Assembly: GCA_030606865.1 (NCBI GenBank)
Contig: JAUWFQ010000006.1
Span: 1 to 36,256 of the forward strand
Length of the DNA stretch: 36,256 nt
Direction of reading: 5' to 3'
DNA from: a bacterium
GTDB lineage: Bacteria; Fidelibacterota; Marinisomatia; Marinisomatales; JAHJCW01
Each line of letters begins with the position of its first letter. The first letter of the stretch is position 1. Below the pieces are notes generated by a model, which searched no databases, was not told the origin of the DNA, and was given only the letters and a program-made list of their open reading frames with translations. Positions 9,538 through 17,027 of the stretch are shown in pieces. The translations under genes were made by a program, and so were the position numbers.

Positions 9538-9886
9538 GCGTCATTAATAAATATTTTACAGATACAATACTACCAATAACCATTCCAATTCCATTCGCAA
9601 TTGCATCATTAACACTAACGAATCGATCTGCGACCATTCCTTGCCATATTTCATTAAATCCGCCATAGGCGATTCCGATAATTATAATCAAAATTATTAT
9701 TCTAGTTGAAGGTATTTTTATTGCATTAATCGCTAAAAATGCCAAAATGAAATATTCAATAATGTGTAGCAATTTATCAATTGAAATAATATCAATCTTT
9801 GGCAGTACCCCACCCGGGATTGTAGATACAACCAATATCACAAAAAGATAAAATATTAAAATAATTCGAAATGTTTTTTTACTCAT
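9530..9886 (-). CDS. VanZ-like family membrane protein
   Basis: A small 118-residue integral membrane protein with about four hydrophobic helices. The family pattern is visible: IDKLLHIIEYFILAFLAINA near residues 41-60, a short cytoplasmic turn, then NEIWQGMVADRFVSVNDAIANGIGMVIG near residues 78-105. These match the conserved DK-LHxxEY and E-xQ/R-S-D-AN positions of VanZ-like proteins. The family's biochemical role is not established; VanZ itself gives low-level teicoplanin resistance. It overlaps nnr upstream and recN downstream by eight bases each, so it is embedded in a coupled operon and probably expressed constitutively. Confidence 0.8.
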   Translation of the reverse strand: MSKKTFRIILIFYLFVILVVSTIPGGVLPKIDIISIDKLLHIIEYFILAFLAINAIKIPSTRIIILIIIIGIAYGGFNEIWQGMVADRFVSVNDAIANGIGMVIGSIVSVKYLLMTHD

Positions 9887-11399
9887 AGATCATAATAGCC
9901 TGTGGTAAAGTCTCTAATAAATCAGAGGCAATCAGCCCTCGATATCCTTTTCGCTCAGCAACATTATCTGCTGCCATCCCGTGAATAAATACACCCAATT
10001 CTGCTGCAATACGAGTCGAAATACCTTGAGCTACGAAACCAGCAATCACACCCGATAATACATCTCCGGTACCACCGGTTGCCAAGCCTTGATTTCCTGT
10101 TGAATTAATAACTACTTCATTTCCATGACCAATTAATGTTGGAGCATTTTTAGCAACTAGTGTCCCATTAAACTCATTCATAAACTTTTGTAAATATTCA
10201 ATTATATTATTAATAATTACGGAGGTATTTTCATTAATTAACCTTGCCAACTCTCCATGATGAGGTGTAATAATGTAATCACTTTTTATTTTGTTAAATA
10301 ATTCCAAATTTTCAGCAAAGCAACTTAAACCATCAGCATCAATAACTAATGGTTTGGTAAAATTTGTCACTACTTTTATTACTAATTTTTTTGTTGATTC
10401 ATTTTTTCCTAAACCCGGGCCAATAAGTAAAACATCTGCCCAATCAAAATATTTTTCGATTTCATCATAATTTTTTACGGTGAAATATCCTTTACCATCA
10501 TCTTGACAACTTACCGTGAGACCTTCTATAATATTTGTTTCGTAAATATTATTAAGTGATTCAGGGGCACAAGTAGTCACTAAACCTACTCCGCTATGCA
10601 CAGCTCCCAGCGATGCTAAAATTGCAGCACCAGTCATACCGCGCGAACCAGCGATAACCAGTACTTTTCCCTGACGATGTTTATGTGTATTTACATCAGG
10701 TGCTTTTAAGTATTTGTAGGCTAAATCCTCATCTACCATTCTATATTTTATGCCATGTAATTCATTATAAATATCCGGAAAACCGATGTCCACAGGAATG
10801 ACTTCGCCACAATGCGATTTACCAGGTTCTAATGTCATTCCTACTTTTGTCATACTCATTGTAACGGTTGCATCAGCGATAATCGCATTTTTAGCGACAT
10901 TTCCACTATTTGAATTGACTCCTGAAGGAATATCTATTGATAGAACCAATGATTTTTGATTATTTATCCATTTTGTAAAATCTAAAATAGGAGCGCGAAG
11001 TTCGCCTTTGAAACCAGTACCAAGTAACGCATCAATAATTAAATCATACTTTTGTTTTGGCAGTTCAACTAAGTGCGTTAGAGCAACATTTTCCTTTACA
11101 CACTTTTCATAAAAAAATAATGAGTCACCTGTGATATCTTTTTTATCAAGTAGGATAAATATTTGTGGGTTTACCCCGACTTTTTGTAATTCTAATGCTG
11201 CTTTATATCCGTCACCCGCATTATTACCCTTACCGCAGATTATCGCTACTTTTGGAGTATGAATTCCTGCAATCATATTTTGTGCATACTCGGCAACAGC
11301 AGACCCCGCTTTCCCCATTAAATCGATCCCAGGAATGCCCATTTGTTTTATGGCAATCCTATCAAGCTCCCGAGCTTGCTCTTTAGTTAATAATCTCAT
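9879..11399 (-). CDS. nnr: Bifunctional NAD(P)H-hydrate epimerase and ADP-dependent dehydratase
   Basis: This repairs damaged NADH and NADPH hydrates. The 506-residue protein has the usual fusion order. The N-terminal YjeF epimerase domain (about residues 1-215) shows GKGNNAGDGYKAA, DALLGTGFKGELR and SIDIPSGVNSNSG. The C-terminal ribokinase-fold dehydratase (about 225-506) shows VIAGSRGMTGAAILA, LLIGPGLGK, VIDADGLSCFA, ITPHHGE and GTGDVLSGVIAGFVAQG, where the GTGD motif holds the catalytic Asp. Its ATG overlaps the acpS stop by one base (TAATG), a pairing of nnr with acpS that recurs widely in bacteria. Confidence 0.96.
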   Translation of the reverse strand: MRLLTKEQARELDRIAIKQMGIPGIDLMGKAGSAVAEYAQNMIAGIHTPKVAIICGKGNNAGDGYKAALELQKVGVNPQIFILLDKKDITGDSLFFYEKCVKENVALTHLVELPKQKYDLIIDALLGTGFKGELRAPILDFTKWINNQKSLVLSIDIPSGVNSNSGNVAKNAIIADATVTMSMTKVGMTLEPGKSHCGEVIPVDIGFPDIYNELHGIKYRMVDEDLAYKYLKAPDVNTHKHRQGKVLVIAGSRGMTGAAILASLGAVHSGVGLVTTCAPESLNNIYETNIIEGLTVSCQDDGKGYFTVKNYDEIEKYFDWADVLLIGPGLGKNESTKKLVIKVVTNFTKPLVIDADGLSCFAENLELFNKIKSDYIITPHHGELARLINENTSVIINNIIEYLQKFMNEFNGTLVAKNAPTLIGHGNEVVINSTGNQGLATGGTGDVLSGVIAGFVAQGISTRIAAELGVFIHGMAADNVAERKGYRGLIASDLLETLPQAIMIYE

Positions 11400-11773
11400 T
11401 ATACTATTTCTAACAAAGCAAAGGCAATAGCATATTCATCAGTATGTGATATTGATACTTTGCATTGTAATTGTAACTTGCTACTTATGGTTAAATTTAC
11501 TTCCGGTTTCCGATTTTTCCCTGAAATTATTTCAATTGATCTCATGCTAATTGACTCAATTATTTCCGATGACAATAATGCTTTTGTTATTGCCTCTTTA
11601 GCAGCGAAACGCCCAGCAAAATGTATAATTGAATTAACTTTATCGCCACAATAGTCGATTTCATTTTTGGTGAAAATGCGATTTATAAATTTATCACCAG
11701 ATAAAGAATTAATCGTTTTTTTTAATCTTGGAATAGATACAATATCCGTTCCAATGAAAACATCAGACACCAT
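11399..11773 (-). CDS. acpS: Holo-[acyl-carrier-protein] synthase
   Basis: AcpS moves phosphopantetheine from CoA to a serine of apo-ACP, activating fatty acid synthesis. At 124 residues it is a normal AcpS-type transferase. The Mg-binding residues are visible as Asp10 in IGTDIVSI and Glu60 in GRFAAKEAITKAL. The C-terminal SISHTDEYAIAFAL strand also fits. Its start lies 11 bases inside the upstream HAD gene, and its stop overlaps the nnr start by one base. Confidence 0.95.
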   Translation of the reverse strand: MVSDVFIGTDIVSIPRLKKTINSLSGDKFINRIFTKNEIDYCGDKVNSIIHFAGRFAAKEAITKALLSSEIIESISMRSIEIISGKNRKPEVNLTISSKLQLQCKVSISHTDEYAIAFALLEIV

Positions 11774-12446
11774 TTAGCTCATCGACAATATGTACAACTT
11801 TATAAATATCATCAACTTCCCAATCAGCGCCGGAGTTTTTGATATCGACCGTATCCCCGTAACGAGCAAATATTGTTTTGATGCCAACTTGACTCGCACC
11901 AACTACATCTCTTTCTGGCCAATCGCCTACCATAATAGCTTCATCAGGATTAATATCAAGTTGTTTTAACGCCATTTTAAATGGTACGGGGGACGGCTTA
12001 TGTACTTTCGTTTCGTCGAATGTGAGCACAATATCAAAAACATGGTGTAAATTAAGGTAGTAAATCCTCATCCACGCTTCTCTGCCGGGGGCATCTGAAA
12101 CTACTGCTATCTTGATTCCATGTTTAATTAAATGTATTAAAGTACGACGAACATTTGGATAAACTAATAGCGATGCTTCCTTAGCTCGCCTGTACGCGAC
12201 TATGGCAGCTGCAAGCAATTTATTACTGATTTCAGCGGTTTTATATTTTATAAAATCATCAAATATTACTTGATATTCCCAACCTTTACGATAATAAATC
12301 TCAAAAATAAAATCGTATGCTTCTTCTTCATCACAATCAAGACCAGCTTCAATCATTGCTCTGACTGCTGCACGCACTCCATGTTCCTTCATTTTTTTGA
12401 AGTCGAGGAGAGTGTTATCAAGGTCAAATATTACTGCCTTGATCAT
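11763..12446 (-). CDS. HAD superfamily phosphatase, subfamily IA
   Basis: A 227-residue haloacid-dehalogenase-fold hydrolase. Motif I is DLDNT with nucleophile Asp8 and Asp10; motif II is Ser117 in VVSDAPG; motif III is Lys150 in VHKPSP; motif IV is Asp175 and Asp180 in MVGDWPERDVVGA. A helical cap lies between about residues 15 and 95, marking subfamily I. The overall look resembles the archaeal and bacterial phosphatases annotated as TIGR02253-like, whose substrates are unsettled. Its end overlaps acpS by 11 bases. A small-metabolite phosphatase role is likely; the substrate is unknown. Confidence 0.85.
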   Translation of the reverse strand: MIKAVIFDLDNTLLDFKKMKEHGVRAAVRAMIEAGLDCDEEEAYDFIFEIYYRKGWEYQVIFDDFIKYKTAEISNKLLAAAIVAYRRAKEASLLVYPNVRRTLIHLIKHGIKIAVVSDAPGREAWMRIYYLNLHHVFDIVLTFDETKVHKPSPVPFKMALKQLDINPDEAIMVGDWPERDVVGASQVGIKTIFARYGDTVDIKNSGADWEVDDIYKVVHIVDELNGV

Positions 12447-12476
12447 AATTTATTAATCGATATTTGATTTCGAAAA

Positions 12477-13796
12477 TTAGTTTTGGTACCTATGTGGGTT
12501 CCTGATTTTATCCATTTCGTACTCAGCATAAGTTTTCCAAGTGCGATCTCCACGAGCTTTTTCTAAAGCATTTAGAGCTGCTGTTTTATTGCCCGCTCCA
12601 CCACAGTATTCAGCAATACCTAATTCCAACCATGCACCGCCGGATTTACCACTTAAATCAAGTGATTTTCTTGCGGCACGTTTAGCTTCATCGCAATTTC
12701 CTAAAATATTATGGACTTGTGCAATTTTTAACCACGCTTTAGAATCCTTTCGATCAAGCGCTGTAGCCAACTCCAAATTGACTAAAGCTTGATCGTACTC
12801 TTTATTGTCAATGTTGATAGTAGCTAGTGTAATATATGGTTTAGCATATGAACCATCAACTTGAATAGCTTGTTGGCAAGATGATTTTGCTTTGTCGAAT
12901 TTACTTGTTTTGTAGTAAATATCTCCCATCGCACAATAAGCTTTTGCATAACCAGGATTGATATCGATTGCTTTTTGGAAAGCTTTTAAAGCTCCTTGAT
13001 TGTCTCCGTCCGATCTTTTAGATATACCTAATCCATACCAACCTTGATAAAAATCCGATTTTGCTGCAACAGCATTTGAATAAGCTTTAATTGCACTACG
13101 ATTATTTTTTAGTCGTGTTTCTACAACTCCTAATTGATAATAAGCTTGATAAAATGAATTATCAATGGCTACAACTTTTTTATAGTAGTCTAAGGCATTA
13201 TTATAGTCGCGGCGGCGATAATAATTATTACCCTCATTAAACATATTGCCGGCAACGCTTTTAAGCGCTTTTAGAGTTTTTTCATGGTTTTCGTTAACTG
13301 CTAATGCCTTGTTAAAATATTCTATAGCTGCGTCAAAATCACCTTGACGCATTTTTACAACACCTAAGCTATAAATTGCTTCTGTCATATAGGGGTATTT
13401 TTCATAGACTTTTGAATATGATGTGATAGCATTTTCATATTCTCCTGCATCAAGTTCGCGTGCACCTTGAGACATAAATTTATTAATTTCATTCAAATTA
13501 TCATATTCTTCACGATATTCTTGATTTTCAGGATCAGCTTCAATCGCCTGACGTAAATAATCTTTTGTTTGATCCATATCACCATTTCTAACACTTATTT
13601 TGGCTAATTGGACCATCGCTGGTGCGAAATCAGCATCTAAATTCAACGCTGCTTTAAAGAGACTATCTGCAGAATCCCAATCACTTAATTTCAGTGATTC
13701 AAGTCCATTTGTGTAAAGATCATCGGGTACTAAATCATCCGCAAAAGATAGACTCATAAGTATAACTAACATAAGTAGCAATTTAGTTGTCTTCAT
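12477..13796 (-). CDS. Exported tetratricopeptide-repeat protein
   Basis: A 439-residue protein with a signal peptide (MKTTKLLLMLVILMSLSFA, cut likely before Asp20) followed almost wholly by TPR units. Repeats with the typical W/L-G-Y-A-F-A-P spacing run from about residue 28 to 425, for example the segments ending in FNKALAVNENHEK, YKKVVAIDNSFYQ and FQKAIDINPGYAK. I see no enzyme domain and no lipobox. It probably acts as a periplasmic scaffold for protein assembly, but no partner can be named. It starts 29 bases after the tRNA-Leu in the same direction, with a GAGAGG ribosome-binding site, so it is probably made from the processed tRNA transcript. Confidence 0.85.
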   Translation of the reverse strand: MKTTKLLLMLVILMSLSFADDLVPDDLYTNGLESLKLSDWDSADSLFKAALNLDADFAPAMVQLAKISVRNGDMDQTKDYLRQAIEADPENQEYREEYDNLNEINKFMSQGARELDAGEYENAITSYSKVYEKYPYMTEAIYSLGVVKMRQGDFDAAIEYFNKALAVNENHEKTLKALKSVAGNMFNEGNNYYRRRDYNNALDYYKKVVAIDNSFYQAYYQLGVVETRLKNNRSAIKAYSNAVAAKSDFYQGWYGLGISKRSDGDNQGALKAFQKAIDINPGYAKAYCAMGDIYYKTSKFDKAKSSCQQAIQVDGSYAKPYITLATINIDNKEYDQALVNLELATALDRKDSKAWLKIAQVHNILGNCDEAKRAARKSLDLSGKSGGAWLELGIAEYCGGAGNKTAALNALEKARGDRTWKTYAEYEMDKIRNPHRYQN

Positions 13797-13825
13797 TTAT
13801 CAACCTCTCATTTATTCAAATTTTG

Positions 13826-13908
13826 TGCCGAAGGCGGGACTCGAACCCGCACCTCCATAGGAGACTACCCCCTCAAGATAGCGTGTCTACCAGTTCCACC
13901 ACTTCGGC
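13826..13908 (-). tRNA. tRNA-Leu, anticodon GAG
   Basis: I folded it by eye on the minus strand. The acceptor stem is GCCGAAG/CTTCGGC with discriminator A. The anticodon arm is CTATC-TTGAGGG-GGTAG, giving anticodon GAG (codons CUC and CUU). The variable arm is long (CTCC-TAT-GGAG), as in class II tRNA-Leu. The T arm is GCGGG-TTCGAGT-CCCGC. The 3' CCA is not encoded, as the bases after the discriminator are CAA. It sits four bases past the secG stop. The pair secG then tRNA-Leu(GAG) also occurs in E. coli (secG-leuU). Confidence 0.97.
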
Positions 13909-13912
13909 AATT

Positions 13913-14257
13913 TTATTCAACACTGCCATCATCTATCGGTACCGAAGTTGGCAACGATAAGTCAGCTCCTGGGATTATACTTTGATTTTCTGCTTCTTGT
14001 TTCAAAATAGAATCAGGTTCTACAGAAGATGGTAAACTAATTAAACTAATTACCACCGCTAAACCCAAAAATATAACCGCCAAATAAGTAGTAAGTTTGC
14101 TTAAAAATGTACCGGCTCCTCGTCCGCCCAAAAGTGCACTGGTAGCACTACTGCCAAAAGTTCCAGATAGACCACCACCTTGGCTGGCTTGCATCAATAT
14201 AACTGCAACCAGTAATACACTAACAATTGTATGTATAATTATTAAAAATGTTTGCAC
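13913..14257 (-). CDS. secG: Preprotein translocase subunit SecG
   Basis: SecG is the small accessory subunit of the SecYEG channel. The 114-residue protein has two membrane helices (about residues 2-22 and 54-76) around the conserved cytosolic loop LMQASQGGGLSGTFGSS, plus a polar tail of about 35 residues. The frame begins at a GTG codon at 14257, just after the tpiA stop. An ATG two bases upstream (14259) is in another frame, so GTG is the supported start, with an AAAGG ribosome-binding site inside the tpiA 3' end. The tRNA follows by four bases. Confidence 0.93.
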   Translation of the reverse strand: MQTFLIIIHTIVSVLLVAVILMQASQGGGLSGTFGSSATSALLGGRGAGTFLSKLTTYLAVIFLGLAVVISLISLPSSVEPDSILKQEAENQSIIPGADLSLPTSVPIDDGSVE

Positions 14258-14259
14258 AT

Positions 14260-15027
14260 TTAAACCTTTAATTTTTTATTAACTGTTAAAATTATTTCTT
14301 TAAACGAATCAATTTTTAAACTTGCGCCGCCAATTAGAAATCCGTTTACATCCTTTATTTCAAATAATTCTCCGGCATTTTCCGGCTTTACTGAACCGCC
14401 ATATATAATTGATGTATCTTTAGCAATATCTTGCGAATATAAATCCAATAGAATATCACGTACCCATTTATGCGCTTTACTTACTTGTTCAGTAGTGGCA
14501 GTTTCTCCTGTTCCAATTGCCCATACTGGTTCGTATGCAATAACAACATCCTCTAGTTTTTCCACTCCGTTTAAATCCTCTTTTAATTGATAAAAAAGAA
14601 CGTCCTTAGTTTCATTACTTTTTCGCTGGTCCAATGTTTCGCCAATACATAAAATCGGTTTTAAACCGCCAATTAAGACTGCTTTCACCTTTTTGTTAAT
14701 CCATTTATCAGTTTCATTAAATATATGTCGACGTTCAGAATGACCTACAATAACATAGCCAACTCCACAATTTTTCAACATACTTACTGAAACTTCTCCT
14801 GTCAAAGCACCTTCGTTTTTCCAATGGCAATTCTGCGCACCTAATTTATAAGGAGTTTCTTTGAGTACAACATCAATGTTAAATAACGCCGAAAAAGGCG
14901 GGCAAAATATAACTTCCATATCTTCTATATTCAACATCAAATTCACAAAATCTTTCACGAAATCGTGTCCTTCAGTAGGAGTTTTGTACATTTTCCAATT
15001 ACCAGCTACTATTGCGTGTTTTTTCAT
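14260..15027 (-). CDS. tpiA: Triosephosphate isomerase
   Basis: This interconverts dihydroxyacetone phosphate and glyceraldehyde 3-phosphate. It has 255 residues, the normal length. The catalytic set is complete: Asn10 and Lys12 (GNWKMYK), His96 (VIVGHSERR), Glu166 (AYEPVWAIGTG), and the phosphate loop GGASL near the C-terminus. Its ATG follows the pgk stop with no spacer (TAAATG), and the GGAGGG ribosome-binding site lies inside the last pgk codons. The order pgk-tpiA-secG is common in bacteria. Confidence 0.97.
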   Translation of the reverse strand: MKKHAIVAGNWKMYKTPTEGHDFVKDFVNLMLNIEDMEVIFCPPFSALFNIDVVLKETPYKLGAQNCHWKNEGALTGEVSVSMLKNCGVGYVIVGHSERRHIFNETDKWINKKVKAVLIGGLKPILCIGETLDQRKSNETKDVLFYQLKEDLNGVEKLEDVVIAYEPVWAIGTGETATTEQVSKAHKWVRDILLDLYSQDIAKDTSIIYGGSVKPENAGELFEIKDVNGFLIGGASLKIDSFKEIILTVNKKLKV

Positions 15028-16215
15028 TTATCCCTCCAATGCTTCAACAGATGGCAATCTATTTCCGGAAAGTAATTCCAAAGATGCTCCTCCACCGGTT
15101 GAAACATGCGACATTTCGTCAATTAAATTATATGATTTTACAGCAGCAGCTGTATCACCGCCACCAACTATTACAACACTTCCTTCTTCCTTAGCTTTTG
15201 TCATAATTTTAGCAATTTTTAAAGTTCCATTATCAAATTCAGGTTTTTCAAACACTCCCATTGGTCCATTCCAAATAATCGTTTTAGACGATAATAATAA
15301 CTTAGAATATCTTTCAATAGTTGCAGGACCTATATCAAAACCTGACATGGTATTTGGGATTTTATCAATTTTTAACTCTTTTATTGATTTTATATCATCA
15401 ATACTTTTTGCTGCAACTACATCAACAGGAAAATGTAACCTCTTATTTACTTTTCGACTTTTTTCAATTATTTCAGATGCGGTTTTCAGCATTGATTCAT
15501 CTACCAAGGAACCACCCACATTAATCCCTTTGGCTTTTAAAAATGTAAATGCCATTCCACCGCCAATAATTATAGCATCAGCTTCATCAATAAATTTATT
15601 TATTAATTCTAATTTTGTACCAATTTTAGCCCCACCTAAAACTAATGTCATAGGTCGTTTAGGTTTTTTAATAACAGTACCTAAATACTGTAGTTCTTTT
15701 TCAAATAAAAAGCCGATTCCTTTATGCAAAAAATATCTTGAAACGCCAACGTTTGAGGCATGAGGACGATGTGCAGTTCCAAAAGCATCATTAATAAATA
15801 TTTCACCATGTTTAGCAAGTAATTCACTAAATCGTGGATCGTTATCAGTTTCTTCGTTATGATATCGAAGATTTTCAAGAAGATGAATTTCTCCAGGGCG
15901 TAGTCCTAATGAAACATCCCTGGCGTCCTCCGAAATGCAATCATCTGAAAATTTTATTGGCAGTTCGATTAATTCTGCCAATTTTTCGCCAACTGGAATT
16001 AAACTCAGATCGGGAACAATTTGTCCTTTAGGGCGACCTAAATGTGACATTAATACCACTGATGCTCCGGATTCCAAACAATGATTTATAGTTGGTAGTG
16101 CCATACGAATGCGAAAATCATCAGTTACTAAACCATTAGATAAAGGTACATTAAAATCAACTCGAATAAGAATTCTTTTACCTTTTAAATCAAAATTACT
16201 TATTGTTTTTAACAA
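15028..16215 (-). CDS. pgk: Phosphoglycerate kinase
   Basis: The ATP-forming step of lower glycolysis. The 395-residue protein shows the N-terminal substrate site RVDFNVPL, the basic-patch segment SHLGRPKG, the hinge region TLVLGGAKIGTK, and the C-terminal nucleotide site WNGPMGVFE and VIVGGGDTAAAV. The start is a TTG codon at 16213-16215, preceded by a good AGGAG site about eight bases upstream; I found no ATG nearby in frame. comF lies 15 bases upstream on the same strand. No gap gene is present, so the usual gap-pgk pairing is broken in this window. Confidence 0.97.
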   Translation of the reverse strand: MLKTISNFDLKGKRILIRVDFNVPLSNGLVTDDFRIRMALPTINHCLESGASVVLMSHLGRPKGQIVPDLSLIPVGEKLAELIELPIKFSDDCISEDARDVSLGLRPGEIHLLENLRYHNEETDNDPRFSELLAKHGEIFINDAFGTAHRPHASNVGVSRYFLHKGIGFLFEKELQYLGTVIKKPKRPMTLVLGGAKIGTKLELINKFIDEADAIIIGGGMAFTFLKAKGINVGGSLVDESMLKTASEIIEKSRKVNKRLHFPVDVVAAKSIDDIKSIKELKIDKIPNTMSGFDIGPATIERYSKLLLSSKTIIWNGPMGVFEKPEFDNGTLKIAKIMTKAKEEGSVVIVGGGDTAAAVKSYNLIDEMSHVSTGGGASLELLSGNRLPSVEALEG

Positions 16216-16230
16216 TGAAATATCTCCTTT

Positions 16231-16911
16231 TTAATAGCCAAATTGTGGGGTACAACAAGAAACACCTGTTATTTTACTCGCACCACAATTTTTCAGTACA
16301 ACTGCACAGGCTGATAACGTTGCACCGGTTGTAATAACGTCATCGATAATTGCGATAGAAAGTGAATCAATTGGTTTTGTTGAAATAAATGCATTTTCCA
16401 TATTTTGCTTACGTTCATTGGCTGACAAATCAGTTTGGGTATTAGTATACTCTACTCTTTTTACCAAATTAGTTTGATATGGAACATTCCAAGCTTTAGC
16501 TAATCCTTTACAAATCCATTCAGATTGATTATAACCGCGTTCTCTATTTCTCACCGAATTTAATGGTACAGCCGTAATTAAATCTATTTTCCCTAATTCA
16601 TCAATTGGAATTTCATTTGCCATTCTCCGACCCAATTCTTCACCCAATCTTGGTTGATTGTGATATTTTATATTATGAATTATATCATTAATCGATCCGG
16701 TGGCATACCATGCTGAATAAACTTCATCAATACCACTAGAAAATCTTAATTTATCTATCCAATCTTCTAACCAAGTAGGTTCAAACTTAGAAAAACAGCG
16801 TTTACATAGGCAGTTTCGACTATCTTCCACATATTTATTGCAAATAACACAATTATTCGGATATACAATATCCTTAATTTCCCTGAAAACTGTTTGTATT
16901 ACTTGTGCCAT
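16231..16911 (-). CDS. comF: ComF family phosphoribosyltransferase-like protein
   Basis: A 226-residue ComF/GntX-type protein: an N-terminal zinc-ribbon-like segment with cysteines at 21, 24, 36 and 39 (CVIC, then CKRC), then a type I phosphoribosyltransferase fold with the PRPP-binding motif IAIIDDVITTGATL. In naturally competent bacteria ComF helps take up single-stranded DNA; here no other competence gene is in view, so only family membership is firm. It is the first gene of the left run and diverges from the large plus-strand gene across 116 bases. Confidence 0.88.
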   Translation of the reverse strand: MAQVIQTVFREIKDIVYPNNCVICNKYVEDSRNCLCKRCFSKFEPTWLEDWIDKLRFSSGIDEVYSAWYATGSINDIIHNIKYHNQPRLGEELGRRMANEIPIDELGKIDLITAVPLNSVRNRERGYNQSEWICKGLAKAWNVPYQTNLVKRVEYTNTQTDLSANERKQNMENAFISTKPIDSLSIAIIDDVITTGATLSACAVVLKNCGASKITGVSCCTPQFGY

Positions 16912-17027
16912 TTTGTTTTAATGTTCATACAAAATAATATTAAAATTAAACGACAAAATGTAAACTGTACAACTGTATAATCAATAATAAAAACAAGTTT
17001 TATTAATATAAATATTAAATTCCAACT
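16912..17027. promoter_or_regulatory. Divergent intergenic region with tandem AACTGTA repeat
   Basis: This very AT-rich spacer must hold the promoters of comF (minus) and the REC-REC-ATP-grasp gene (plus). A TATAAT hexamer lies at 16976-16981 on the plus strand, 46 bases before the ATG, but no good -35 box sits 17 bases before it. The heptamer AACTGTA occurs twice with one base between (16963-16969 and 16971-16977), overlapping that candidate -10, so it could be an operator. No Shine-Dalgarno sequence precedes the plus-strand ATG. The assignments are tentative. Confidence 0.4.

Noticed and set aside
14861-15763. A 300-codon plus-strand open frame across tpiA and pgk
   Set aside because: It lies wholly antisense to two proteins with complete catalytic motifs, has no ribosome-binding site or recognisable domain, and arises from the codon bias of the true genes.
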